Below the pieces are notes generated by a model. The model was not told where the DNA came from. It saw only the letters and a list, made by a program, of their open reading frames with translations, and searched no databases. 16,987 nucleotides of DNA from Gammaproteobacteria bacterium UBA3532 (lineage in GTDB: Bacteria > Pseudomonadota > Gammaproteobacteria > Enterobacterales > UBA3532), in the NCBI GenBank assembly GCA_002376965.1, contig DFOV01000175.1, positions 1,116 to 18,102 on the forward strand, in the 5' to 3' direction. Both the position numbers and the translations under genes were made by a program. Positions 1-7,634 of this stretch are shown here, in pieces. Every line of letters begins with the position of its first letter. Positions within the stretch are counted from its first letter, which is position 1.

Positions 1-29
1 GGTTTTTTTATGTCGTATTCTTTACTGAA

Positions 30-293
30 CTACGCCATTGCTTTAACGCGCGCGTTCAAACGGCTCTTATGACGAGACGCCTTGTTTTTGTGGAAGATGC
101 CTTTGTCAGCAACACGGTCTAGAACCGGTACCATTGCTGCGTAAGCTTTCGTGGCTTCTTCTTTGTTACCTGCTTCTACCGCGTTGATAACGTTTTTAAT
201 ATAGGTACGAACCATAGAACGCAGACTTGCGTTGTGTTTACGAGAAGCTTCAGCCTGACGAGCGCGCTTCTTTGCTGATTTGATGTTAGCCAA
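30..293 (-). CDS. rpsT: 30S ribosomal protein S20
   Basis: Primary 16S rRNA-binding protein of the small ribosomal subunit. The 87-residue product begins [15 protein letters not shown] and is lysine/arginine rich and helical, with the ...[13 protein letters not shown]... C-terminal block typical of bacterial S20; the length matches the family. The start codon is TTG (CAA on the plus strand at 291-293), preceded by AGGAG (complement of 302-306) with 8 nt spacing. A non-AUG start is known for rpsT of Escherichia coli, where UUG is linked to autogenous control, so the same design is likely here. The gene stands alone, transcribed away from everything to its right. Any terminator would lie off the left edge; the A/T run at 3-9 may be part of it. 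Confidence 0.98.
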   Translation of the reverse strand: MANIKSAKKRARQAEASRKHNASLRSMVRTYIKNVINAVEAGNKEEATKAYAAMVPVLDRVADKGIFHKNKASRHKSRLNARVKAMA

Positions 294-306
294 TGCTCTA
301 ACTCCT
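291..306 (-). promoter_or_regulatory. rpsT ribosome-binding site and UUG start
   Basis: On the minus strand the sequence reads TTAGGAGTTAGAGCA followed by TTG GCT AAC ATC. The AGGAG (302-306) sits 8 nt before the TTG, and no ATG lies in a better position. This fixes the start as UUG. Confidence 0.85.
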
Positions 307-404
307 AACTGTATTGTGTGAGCTTGAATTCTTGCGTTTCGATTTTCTAACGGCAGATAGCGTCGCTTCTGCCCGAAATGACCGAGCCAAATTTAGGGCG
401 CGTT

Positions 405-433
405 AATATGCTATAAAAAGCATAAAAAGTCAA
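405..433 (-). promoter_or_regulatory. Probable sigma-70 promoter of rpsT
   Basis: Read on the minus strand there is a -35 hexamer TTGACT (428-433), a 17-nt spacer and a -10 hexamer CATATT (405-410), followed by a GC-rich discriminator AACGCGCCC. A GC-rich discriminator is characteristic of stringently controlled ribosomal promoters. The resulting leader before the UUG start would be about 100 nt. No other minus-strand candidate nearby is as good. Confidence 0.65.
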
Positions 434-625
434 CCCTGAGAGTTAGGGGTGATTATCACGACCAAATTTATGGGCGCTATTTAACCATATTTCCAAACAA
501 AAAGATGCAATTTTTTAAGATCTAGCTCCATTGAGCTTGGTATATAAAAGGCTGCGTTGAGAGTCTGAGTTTTGTTGGTATTACAGGCAAATCTGTGGCA
601 CCAATAGTGACATAAAAGCGACTAA

Positions 626-648
626 GAGCGGGCCATGAAGGCCCACTC
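626..648. repeat. Intergenic hairpin
   Basis: GAGCGGGCC (626-634), loop ATGAA (635-639), GGCCCACTC (640-648): five G/C pairs, one C-A mismatch, then three more pairs. There is no T-run on the plus side and only a scattered T-rich flank on the minus side, so it is a poor intrinsic terminator. It could be the 3' end of an unannotated small transcript or an mRNA leader element of the 814 gene. Confidence 0.5.
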
Positions 649-745
649 AAAATCGAGAGAGGAGTAAAAAGTATACGAAACCATTGTGAAGCTTTAGTGA
701 CAATGCGATAGCAGGATGAATGATCACTATGCTTTATTGATTTAT

Positions 746-760
746 CGCAAGTCGCTTGCG
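746..760. promoter_or_regulatory. Palindrome CGCAAGTCGCTTGCG, possible operator
   Basis: A 6-bp perfect inverted repeat (CGCAAG / CTTGCG) with a 3-bp centre. It lies where the -35 region would be relative to the TATAAA at 772-777, about 55 bp before the start codon of the 814 gene. The position suggests a regulator site, but the palindrome is short and could be chance. Confidence 0.3.
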
Positions 761-813
761 AGCTTATTCCGTATAAATAGAGTGAAGATATTTAGTTTAG
801 CTTGAGGTACGGT

Positions 814-1068
814 ATGAAAAATATTTTAGATACAAAACGATTACTTAGCGTCTATCAGAAAATTGAAAAATGCGGTACACGTGAAGAAGGAGGTATGTAT
901 TATGAGGGGATGCACGCATCGACCGATCATGATGGCTACCGAGTTTATTTGTCCGATGGCAAGGTGACAGTGCAACTGGGGTTTCATCATGCCTATGCCG
1001 TTGATGCGCCTTCGCGGCTTGATCTAGATAATTTTCAAGCCAGACTGCGATACATCGATACGCACTAA
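814..1068 (+). CDS. Small conserved hypothetical protein (DUF3081-like)
   Basis: An 84-residue acidic, cytoplasmic-looking protein starting MKNILDTKRLL. I chose ATG at 814 because GAGG (804-807) lies 6 nt before it; a TTG at 802 in the same frame has no ribosome-binding site. There is no signal peptide or membrane segment. The pattern of an N-terminal helix, then EGMHASTDHDGYRVYLSDG and LGFHHAYAVD, resembles from memory the small gammaproteobacterial DUF3081 family, whose function is unknown. That assignment is a recollection and was not verified. The gene is followed by its own terminator and by a separate promoter for the next gene, so it is probably monocistronic. Confidence 0.75.
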   Translation: MKNILDTKRLLSVYQKIEKCGTREEGGMYYEGMHASTDHDGYRVYLSDGKVTVQLGFHHAYAVDAPSRLDLDNFQARLRYIDTH

Positions 1069-1088
1069 ATCTACCCGGTAATATTGCT

Positions 1089-1112
1089 GAGCAAGGATTG
1101 CTCGTTGTTTTT
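1089..1112 (+). terminator. Intrinsic terminator after the small orphan gene
   Basis: GAGCAA (1089-1094), loop GGA, TTGCTC (1098-1103), then GTTGTTTTT. The stem is only 6 bp, but it lies 20 nt after the stop codon and has a U-rich tail. Confidence 0.6.
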
Positions 1113-1132
1113 CAATAGTTAGCACATATAAT
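1105..1132 (+). promoter_or_regulatory. Probable sigma-70 promoter of the HD-GYP/nagZ operon
   Basis: A perfect -10 TATAAT (1127-1132) has a -35-like TTGTTT (1105-1110) 16 bp upstream. Transcription would start near 1139, giving a leader of about 29 nt before the ATG at 1168. This argues against the in-frame TTG at 1141, which would sit almost on the transcript's first base without a ribosome-binding site. Confidence 0.6.
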
Positions 1133-1167
1133 ACAAACCATTGGAGCTAATTTTTGAGAAACAGTGC

Positions 1168-2757
1168 ATGTCTGACGACTTATTATTTGAAGATGACGAC
1201 GAACTAAGCTTCGCCGGGGAAGAAGAAGATGCATCACCGGCGCATGTTACCCGCCCGTGGCAGATCTTGATTGTCGATGATGAAGAAGAAGTTCATAACG
1301 TAACGACTTTGGTGTTATCCGGCTATGAGGTTTTGGGGCGGCCGATCGAGTTCTTGCACGCATACTCTGGCAAAGAAGCTAAAGCCATATTAAGTGACAG
1401 GCATCGCGATATTGCGCTGGTTTTACTGGACGTTGTCATGGAAACCGACGATGCCGGTTTGGATGTGGTTCACTTTGTTAGAAATGAGCTGGATGACCAC
1501 TTTGTGCGAGTCGTATTACGCACCGGCCAGCCTGGTCAGGCACCAGAAGAACGGATTATCCGCGAATACGATATCAATGACTATAAAGAAAAAACCGAGC
1601 TAGCCTCCACCAAACTCAAAACACTGGTTCACACAACTATTCGCTCATACAGTGACATGGTCGCGCTTGAGGCGGCAAGGAATGGTCTTGAGCACGTTAT
1701 TGATGCTTCGGCTCGTTTATTTGAGGCGAAGTCGATGTATCAATTTGCCTCTGCTGCCTTGCGCCAACTAACAGGTTTACTTAATGTCAGCCAAGATGCG
1801 ATTTACTGCAAATTTGGTGAAACTTTCGCCGGAACGGATGATCCGGGTGTATACCATGTCCTGGCTGGAACCGGTTGTTACTTCGATTTTGTAGAAAAAG
1901 AACTGCGAGGTGAGCTGCCTGAAAAGGTACGAGACTCCATGTTAAAGGCATTGGAGCTAAAACAGAATATATATGAACACGATGCTTTAGTGGCATATTT
2001 TGTTACCGAAAAAGGCGTAGAGCATATACTTTTCATAGAGAATTATGCACACCTTGATGAGCTTGATCGCCGCTTGATTGATCTTTTTTGCTCTAATTTA
2101 GCCATTGCTTTTGAAAGCCTGTTTCTCAAAAAAGAAATGGAGCAAACCCAGCACGAAATGGTATACATTCTTGGCGAGGCGGTGGAAACACACTCAGATG
2201 CGCCGCGTCATCATGTTGAGCGTGTCGCTGAAGTATCGCATATGTTGGCTATTAAGCTCGGTATGTCTGAGGAGCTTGCTGAAATATTGCGCTGTGCAGC
2301 GCCTTTGCATGATCTTGGCAACATCGGTATTCCTGATGAAATTTTGAATAAGCCAGGCAAGCTTACTGATGAAGAGTTCAATATAATCAAGAGCCATACC
2401 TGCTTGGGTCATCAATTATTGAAACGTTCCAATAAGGCAGTATTACAGTTTGGTGCGACCATTGCGTTGCAGCATCATGAGTGTTGGGATGGAAGCGGCT
2501 ACCCAAGTGGTTTAGCGGGTGAGGAAATCGACATTTTGGGGCGTATTGTTGCTGTAGCTGATGTGTTTGATACCCTGATGAGTCACCGTACCTACAAGCT
2601 GGCTTGGCCTGTAACTGAAGTGGTTGACTATTTCAAAGAGCAGCGGGGCAAGCAGTTTGATCCTCAACTGGTCGATATTTTATTAGCAAATATGGATGAT
2701 ATTCACGATATCTGGATCCGTTACCCCGATGAAGATGTCAAGTCATCGGCTAATTAG
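1168..2757 (+). CDS. Response regulator with DUF3369 and HD-GYP domains (c-di-GMP phosphodiesterase)
   Basis: A 529-residue cytoplasmic regulator starting MSDDLLFEDDDE. Residues about 30-150 form a receiver domain with acidic pocket D37/D38, likely phospho-acceptor D88 (LVLLDVVM), switch T119 (RTGQ) and lysine K140. Residues about 165-325 match the GAF-like DUF3369 domain. Residues about 335-515 form an HD-GYP domain, which in this family hydrolyses c-di-GMP: HDLGNIGIP (HD at 381-382) and HHECWDGSGYP (436-446) are present. One oddity is that the usual HDxGK lysine is asparagine (N385). I placed the start at ATG 1168 from the predicted promoter and the typical N-terminus, although its ribosome-binding site is weak. 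No partner histidine kinase is nearby, so the phosphodonor is unknown. It is the first gene of a six-gene run. Confidence 0.93.
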   Translation: MSDDLLFEDDDELSFAGEEEDASPAHVTRPWQILIVDDEEEVHNVTTLVLSGYEVLGRPIEFLHAYSGKEAKAILSDRHRDIALVLLDVVMETDDAGLDVVHFVRNELDDHFVRVVLRTGQPGQAPEERIIREYDINDYKEKTELASTKLKTLVHTTIRSYSDMVALEAARNGLEHVIDASARLFEAKSMYQFASAALRQLTGLLNVSQDAIYCKFGETFAGTDDPGVYHVLAGTGCYFDFVEKELRGELPEKVRDSMLKALELKQNIYEHDALVAYFVTEKGVEHILFIENYAHLDELDRRLIDLFCSNLAIAFESLFLKKEMEQTQHEMVYILGEAVETHSDAPRHHVERVAEVSHMLAIKLGMSEELAEILRCAAPLHDLGNIGIPDEILNKPGKLTDEEFNIIKSHTCLGHQLLKRSNKAVLQFGATIALQHHECWDGSGYPSGLAGEEIDILGRIVAVADVFDTLMSHRTYKLAWPVTEVVDYFKEQRGKQFDPQLVDILLANMDDIHDIWIRYPDEDVKSSAN

Positions 2758-2781
2758 CTACTGCTGGCGCAAGGAAATGCA

Positions 2782-3777
2782 ATGTCTTATTTAATGATCG
2801 ATCTTGAAGGTACAGAAATTACGTCGCGAGAAGAGAAGTGGCTTCAAGATACTCGGGTCTGTGGTGTTATCATGTTCTCGCGCAACTATGAAAGCCCGCA
2901 ACAAATTAGCGAGCTTAATCAGCGAGTTCGTCAGATAGCTGGTCGACAGGTGATTGTTGCTGTTGATCAAGAAGGTGGGCGCGTCCAACGCTGTCGAGAG
3001 GGGATAACGCGTTATCCCCCCATGCTGGAACTGGCTGAGCGCGACGGTGCCACCGACGGGGCACTTCAGGACGTAGGTTGGTTGCTGGCTTCGGAGATGT
3101 TGGCTCTAGGATTCGATATCAGCTTTGCGCCTGTACTTGATGTTGAATATGGTGGTAGCAAGGTTATTGGTGATCGTGCTTTTGGGCGAACACCGGAGCA
3201 GTCCGAAGCAGCCGTAGGTTGTTTTTTGGCTGGCATGCATGAAGCAGGGATGGCTGCGACGGCTAAACACTTTCCTGGTCATGGCTATGTTGAGGCTGAC
3301 TCTCACCTGGAGCTTCCAGTCGACGAGCGCAGCCTGGAGCAGATCAGTGCAAGTTGCTTAAAGCCTTTTTCCCATTTGGTGAGCAATTACCAGGCAGTTA
3401 TGCCAGCACATGTATTATATCCAAAGGTCGACAAGGCGATGCCTGCTGGATTCTCATCTCTTTGGCTACAAGAAATACTGAGAAAGCAACTGGGTTTCCA
3501 AGGCGTCATTTTTAGTGATGACTTAAGCATGCAAGGCGCGCAGGAGTTCGGAGATATAAATCAAACAGCACAGCTCGCTGAGCAGGCTGGTTGTGATGTT
3601 TTACTTGTCTGTAATGCACCCGATAAAATCGAAGCCTTGCTGGCGACAGATACTATCAGCCCATCAAGTCAGCAGTTGTCTCGCATATTGGCGCTTGCTG
3701 GCAGCCAGCAACTGGATTTGGATGAGCTTTATCGAACGCAACGCAGCATTAAGACGCGTCGCTGGATAGAAGGATAA
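2782..3777 (+). CDS. nagZ: Beta-N-acetylhexosaminidase NagZ (peptidoglycan recycling)
   Basis: A glycoside hydrolase family 3 enzyme of the cytoplasm. It removes N-acetylglucosamine from GlcNAc-1,6-anhydroMurNAc muropeptides during cell-wall recycling; in many Gram-negatives its product also signals beta-lactamase induction. The 331 residues match the family length. Visible motifs are VDQEGGRVQR (61-70), KHFPGHG (162-168), the flexible-loop Asp-His pair in DSHLELP (D173/H175), and FSDDLSM (244-250), which carries the catalytic nucleophile aspartate. There is no signal peptide. AAGGAA (2771-2776) lies 5 nt before the ATG. The gene starts 24 nt after the HD-GYP gene and ends 3 nt before the channel gene. 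Proximity of nagZ to the thioinosine phosphorylase gene is also known in Pseudomonas aeruginosa (PA3005/PA3004). Confidence 0.96.
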   Translation: MSYLMIDLEGTEITSREEKWLQDTRVCGVIMFSRNYESPQQISELNQRVRQIAGRQVIVAVDQEGGRVQRCREGITRYPPMLELAERDGATDGALQDVGWLLASEMLALGFDISFAPVLDVEYGGSKVIGDRAFGRTPEQSEAAVGCFLAGMHEAGMAATAKHFPGHGYVEADSHLELPVDERSLEQISASCLKPFSHLVSNYQAVMPAHVLYPKVDKAMPAGFSSLWLQEILRKQLGFQGVIFSDDLSMQGAQEFGDINQTAQLAEQAGCDVLLVCNAPDKIEALLATDTISPSSQQLSRILALAGSQQLDLDELYRTQRSIKTRRWIEG

Positions 3778-3780
3778 GTT

Positions 3781-4911
3781 TTGGAAGATACTGTATTTAC
3801 ACTCGGGCAGTGGCTCAAAGACTCGGAATGGCGTAATGCGACTGAAGTGCTTATTATTCTAGTTGTGTGTGCCGTGTTGCATCTGGTTTGGCGTTTTATT
3901 GCCTATCAGTTGCATATTAAAGCTGAACGCACCAAGAACTATTTTGACGACGTATTATTGACCGCTCTAGTCAAACCGGTAGCGTTAGTGTTTTGGACGA
4001 TTGGGATATCGCTTAGCTTGGAAATTTTGAAAGCTGAAACGGAAATGCCATTGTTCGACGTCGCTGAGCCGTTACGCTATGTTGGAACCATTTTCGCCGT
4101 AGCCTGGTTTCTGACTCGCTTTATAAAAGGTTTTGAGTTCTATTATATTGAATACACCCTTCCTAAGCGTGACAACCTAGACCAAACGACAGTAGAAGCA
4201 ATTAGCAAGCTCATGCGCCTTGCTGTCACCATTACAGCGGTACTCACCGTGTTGCAAACGCTGGGGTATAGTATTTCGGGTGTATTAGCCTTTGGTGGTC
4301 TGGGAGGGTTAGTCGTTGGTTTTGCCGCCAAAGATTTACTGTCAAATGTGTTTGGTGGGTTGATGATCTATTTAGACCGACCATTTAACGTGGGGGATTG
4401 GATTCGCTCGCCCGATCGTGATATCGAAGGCACGGTAGAGAAAATTGGCTGGCGCCTTACGGTTATCCGAACATTCGATAAGCGGCCGCTTTATATTCCC
4501 AATGCGATATTTACAACGATTGCTGTTCAAAACCCTTCACGTATGACCAACCGTCGTATATACCAGTATTTTGGTATACGCTACACCGATGCTGATCATA
4601 TCAGTCATATTGTTAGCGATGTCGAAACGATGCTTAAACAACACCAGGAGATCGATCAGTCGAAAATGATAATGGTTAATCTCGATAAATATTCGCCATC
4701 CGCAATCGAGTTTTTTATTTATACCTTCACTAAAACTACCGACTGGCAGACCTACCATGCTATTAAACAAGACGTGATGTTGAAGGTGAATGGCATTATT
4801 GAAAACTATGGGGCGGAGTTGGCGCTGCCATCCATGTCGCACTATTTTGCTGAGCCACTAGATATTACCCCTGAAGGGATGGAGGAGAGCATTGCCAGAA
4901 GCAAGTCTTAA
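3781..4911 (+). CDS. Mechanosensitive channel, MscS family
   Basis: An inner-membrane small-conductance mechanosensitive channel of 376 residues that would release solutes on hypo-osmotic shock. Predicted membrane segments lie near 21-41, 61-82, 98-117 and 145-163, followed by the Gly/Ala-rich pore helix (about 169-187: GGLGGLVVGFAAKD) and the signature GLMIYLDRPFNVGDWI (193-208), which begins the cytoplasmic beta domain. Five hydrophobic segments in total make it closer to the YnaI-like, extended MscS group than to three-helix MscS. The start is TTG at 3781: AGAAGGA (3768-3774) lies 6 nt upstream, inside the end of nagZ, and the next in-frame Met is about residue 89, too late for the first three membrane segments. 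Its last 20 nt overlap the start of hpt. Confidence 0.93.
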   Translation: MEDTVFTLGQWLKDSEWRNATEVLIILVVCAVLHLVWRFIAYQLHIKAERTKNYFDDVLLTALVKPVALVFWTIGISLSLEILKAETEMPLFDVAEPLRYVGTIFAVAWFLTRFIKGFEFYYIEYTLPKRDNLDQTTVEAISKLMRLAVTITAVLTVLQTLGYSISGVLAFGGLGGLVVGFAAKDLLSNVFGGLMIYLDRPFNVGDWIRSPDRDIEGTVEKIGWRLTVIRTFDKRPLYIPNAIFTTIAVQNPSRMTNRRIYQYFGIRYTDADHISHIVSDVETMLKQHQEIDQSKMIMVNLDKYSPSAIEFFIYTFTKTTDWQTYHAIKQDVMLKVNGIIENYGAELALPSMSHYFAEPLDITPEGMEESIARSKS

Positions 4912-5446
4912 TATATTGATGGCTGCGCGTGATAGTGCTGACATACTCTTTACGAGGCAACAAGTCGAGGAGGCATTGAAAGCTGCAGCCGAACGGATGG
5001 CGCTAGATGTGAGCGATTCAAATCCCTTACTTATTGGGATTATGAATGGTGCGCTGGTCACTTTGGGGCATTTAGTGACTTATCTAGATTTCCCGCTGGA
5101 GTTGGACTATTTGCATGCAACCCGATACGACGGAGAAATATCCGGCTGTGAGTTGCAATGGATCAAGGAGCCACGCTTGTCTTTGATAGGCAGAACGATT
5201 GTTTTAATTGATGACATTCTCGATGAGGGGATTACTCTAAAAGAGGTCGTTGATTACTGTTATGCTGCAGGGGCAAAACAGGTCAAAACCTTTGTTTTGG
5301 CTGAGAAAGACCGGCAAAGGGAGCTGGCTATTAAGGCCGACTATACTGCATTGAACGTCCCCAATCGTTATGTATTTGGTTTCGGAATGGATTACAAAGG
5401 CTATTGGCGAAACTTGGACGGCATATACGCAGTGGCGCAATCATGA
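4892..5446 (+). CDS. hpt: Hypoxanthine-guanine phosphoribosyltransferase
   Basis: A cytoplasmic purine-salvage enzyme: hypoxanthine or guanine plus PRPP gives IMP or GMP plus pyrophosphate. The 184 residues match the Pseudomonas-type Hpt of about 185 residues. The PRPP-binding signature TIVLIDDILDEGITL spans 102-116 with D107/D108; the conserved LHATRY block is at 74-79 and the C-terminal RYVFGFGMDYKGYWRN at 159-174. The start is TTG at 4892: GGAGGAG at 4881-4887 is an excellent ribosome-binding site, and the length agrees with homologues, whereas ATG 4919 has no such site and would remove nine residues. It overlaps the channel gene by 20 nt and the next gene by 4 nt (ATGA), pointing to translational coupling on both sides. 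Confidence 0.95.
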   Translation: MPEASLNILMAARDSADILFTRQQVEEALKAAAERMALDVSDSNPLLIGIMNGALVTLGHLVTYLDFPLELDYLHATRYDGEISGCELQWIKEPRLSLIGRTIVLIDDILDEGITLKEVVDYCYAAGAKQVKTFVLAEKDRQRELAIKADYTALNVPNRYVFGFGMDYKGYWRNLDGIYAVAQS

Positions 5447-6192
5447 TTGCTATTATTGGTGGTACAGGGGTTGAGAGTTGGCCTGGATTGACTTCTTTAG
5501 AAACCGTCGATTTACAAACGCCGTATGGTAAACCCTCTGGTTATTTAACGCGGGGTTGTTTAGGTGAGTTGGAGGTGATTTTTCTCGCTCGGCATGGTAA
5601 ACCACACCGTGTCCCCCCACATAAAATCAACTATCGCGCCAATATTTGGGCATTACACCACTTGGGTGTCAAAGATGTCGTTGCTATTGCTGCGGTGGGG
5701 GGGATTAGTTCTAATCTAGAAGCTGGAGATATTGTAGTACCGCATCAGATCATTGACTATACCTATAGCAGAGCTCACACTTTTTTTGAAGATGATCTCT
5801 CAGACGTTGTGCACATCGACTTTTCGGAACCTTATTCGGAGACTATTCGACAATGCCTGATCAATGGAGTGAAAGCAGAAGGATATCATGTGATTGCGCA
5901 AGGGGTTTATGGAGCAACTCAGGGGCCGCGTCTTGAAACCGCTGCAGAGATTGAACGTATGGAGCGAGATGGGGCGACTATCGTTGGTATGACTGGGATG
6001 CCTGAAGCCAGCCTGGCCAGAGAGTTAGGTATGAATTATGGCACTATAGCCCTTGTTGTTAATAAGGCTGCCGGTAAGCATATAGGAGAAATCACCATGG
6101 ATGATATTCGCGCGGTGCTAAAGAAGGGTATGAATCGCGTTACGCTGTCTGTTAGTCGAGCTATTGCCTCGCTAAATAACAGCCAAGTTTGA
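5443..6192 (+). CDS. S-methyl-5'-thioinosine phosphorylase (MTAP/PNP family)
   Basis: A 249-residue purine nucleoside phosphorylase of the MTAP/PNP superfamily, closely resembling the P. aeruginosa PA3004 enzyme (245 residues). That enzyme cleaves methylthioinosine with phosphate to hypoxanthine plus methylthioribose-1-phosphate. Motifs are IGGTG (5-9), the phosphate-binding ARHG (49-52), NYRANIWAL (63-71), QGPRLETAAEIERME (160-174) and VGMTGMPEASLARE (181-194). VVNKAAG (205-211) places Asn where aminopurine-specific MTA phosphorylases carry Asp, which fits a 6-oxopurine substrate. The ATG at 5443 overlaps the hpt stop as ATGA; an earlier in-frame start at 5404 would lie deep inside hpt and add a non-homologous tail. 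Ordinary MTA phosphorylase is the alternative but fits less well. Confidence 0.9.
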   Translation: MIAIIGGTGVESWPGLTSLETVDLQTPYGKPSGYLTRGCLGELEVIFLARHGKPHRVPPHKINYRANIWALHHLGVKDVVAIAAVGGISSNLEAGDIVVPHQIIDYTYSRAHTFFEDDLSDVVHIDFSEPYSETIRQCLINGVKAEGYHVIAQGVYGATQGPRLETAAEIERMERDGATIVGMTGMPEASLARELGMNYGTIALVVNKAAGKHIGEITMDDIRAVLKKGMNRVTLSVSRAIASLNNSQV

Positions 6193-6201
6193 GGAGTAGT
6201 A

Positions 6202-7626
6202 ATGAAACAATTTTTGGCCATCGCTTTGTGCTTATGCATTGTCAACTTACCTGCCTGGTCTAACCCCGTATCAGGTGATGTCACAGATTGCGGCGATAAA
6301 ACTATAGAGGTTCGTCGGGGGCTGTTTACTAGTGATGTTGTTAATCGTGAGCCTGCTGACGAGTTAGTCACTATCTATCGCGCTCCTCAGCGACTGTATT
6401 TTTACACAGATATAGTGAGAGGGAAGGGCAGTAAAATTCGTCATCAGTGGTATTTCAACGGCGCTCTTAGTCATGAGGTTAGCCTTAACATAGGTAGCCA
6501 ACGTTGGCGGACTTGGTCTTATCTGAGTGGCGTAAATCTATCGCCCGGCGATTGGCGAGTGAAAGTATCAACAGCTGATGGTTGTATTTTAGCGGATAAA
6601 GCGATGACTTTTAGTCAAGGCGGTGGTGTATCTCATCATATCCATACACCAGTGGCCAAGGTCAAAAAGCGTCCCAACGCTGGTGATAGTTTCGTTATTA
6701 GTAGCTTGTTTACCGATGATATTTCGTGGACAGGTGCGGATCACTGTTTAGGCGAAAACATTCAGAATGATCTTGAGCAGCTATTTTTCTTCACCGAAGT
6801 TTTCGGTAAAAAAGGGGCAACAATTACCCATCAATGGCAACACGATTTAAAGGTAGTAAAGAGTGAAAAGTTTCTTTTGGATAGCAGCCGCCAGCGGTTT
6901 ACCTCTACGTTAGGGGCTGAGGATTTTTCTCGTGGTATGTGGCAAATCAATGTATTGGATCAGAAAGGTGAGCTTCTTGGAACACATCGTTTTGATATAG
7001 AAAATAAAAATGAACCTACTGGCATAGTTGAGCTAAATAGGTGTGGACTACATGTCATGGGATTTAAGAAAGTACTGCCACTATCTGATGTCAATCAGAT
7101 AATTAGAATGGAGCAGTTTGGAGCAACGCTTAACCCCGATTCAGTGAAAGACTTTGAGGTTATTGAAGAGGCGATAGGTTTGGGAGACACCGGTATTCTC
7201 GAGTACTTTAAGACCAAAGGTTATTTTAAGTTTGACCAGGCTAATACTCTTGGCCAAACGGCGCTGATGATTGCGGCCGAAAAAGGAATTAATGCGGTGG
7301 TTACCTGGTTGGTGGAACAGGGCGTAGACATTAATCAGCAGAGTAAATTCAGTAAAATGACTGCGCTTTATTATGCGGTGAGCAACAATCGGGAAGATAC
7401 AGTAGAACTGTTATTAAATAATGGTGCTGATCCTAATATAGCGACCAGCTATCAACATACCGCTTTGATGAAGGCTGCCGATGACTGTAATGCCAACCTA
7501 TACAAACGATTGCTCGAAGCTGGTGGCGATAAGTTCCATACCAATCTATCAGGCAAGAGTGCTCTTAAGATTGCTAACGAATGTGAGGAGCCTCTGCTTG
7601 GAGCTGATGAGGATTCGGGTGGATGA
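6202..7626 (+). CDS. Exported protein with two DUF2914 domains and ankyrin repeats
   Basis: A 474-residue protein with a Sec signal peptide (MKQFLAIALCLCIVNLPAWS, likely cut after about residue 20), so periplasmic or exported. Residues about 33-138 form a DUF2914 domain; about 163-267 are a second, diverged copy. Both carry the landmark (I/T)xHQW, at 79-83 (IRHQW) and 208-212 (ITHQW), and a Gly-x-Trp strand (GDWRV, GMWQI). Residues about 349-460 hold three or four ankyrin repeats (GQTALMIAAEKG, MTALYYAVSNN, HTALMKAADD, KSALKIANE), which typically bind proteins. GAGGAG (6191-6196) lies 5 nt before the ATG, and the gap to the upstream gene is 9 nt. It is the last gene before the terminator. The function is unknown; the architecture suggests periplasmic protein binding. 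Confidence 0.88.
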   Translation: MKQFLAIALCLCIVNLPAWSNPVSGDVTDCGDKTIEVRRGLFTSDVVNREPADELVTIYRAPQRLYFYTDIVRGKGSKIRHQWYFNGALSHEVSLNIGSQRWRTWSYLSGVNLSPGDWRVKVSTADGCILADKAMTFSQGGGVSHHIHTPVAKVKKRPNAGDSFVISSLFTDDISWTGADHCLGENIQNDLEQLFFFTEVFGKKGATITHQWQHDLKVVKSEKFLLDSSRQRFTSTLGAEDFSRGMWQINVLDQKGELLGTHRFDIENKNEPTGIVELNRCGLHVMGFKKVLPLSDVNQIIRMEQFGATLNPDSVKDFEVIEEAIGLGDTGILEYFKTKGYFKFDQANTLGQTALMIAAEKGINAVVTWLVEQGVDINQQSKFSKMTALYYAVSNNREDTVELLLNNGADPNIATSYQHTALMKAADDCNANLYKRLLEAGGDKFHTNLSGKSALKIANECEEPLLGADEDSGG

Positions 7627-7634
7627 TGATTCCG

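Larger units (their letters stand above)
434..813. other. Non-coding region between rpsT and the small orphan gene
   Basis: About 380 nt without a credible gene between two divergent units. It holds a hairpin at 626-648 and a 15-bp palindrome at 746-760, both listed separately. A TATAAA at 772-777 could be the -10 of the 814 gene, but it has no good -35 partner. I found no tRNA-like or riboswitch-like structure. A small RNA transcribed from here cannot be excluded. Confidence 0.5.

Noticed and set aside
1141..1167. TTG start at 1141 for the HD-GYP response regulator
   Set aside because: The -10 at 1127-1132 would start transcription at about 1139, leaving no room for a ribosome-binding site before 1141.
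5404..5442. Earlier in-frame start for the methylthioinosine phosphorylase
   Set aside because: It would add 13 residues unlike the family, which begins right at the IIGGTG strand; ATG 5443 forms the ATGA overlap with the hpt stop.
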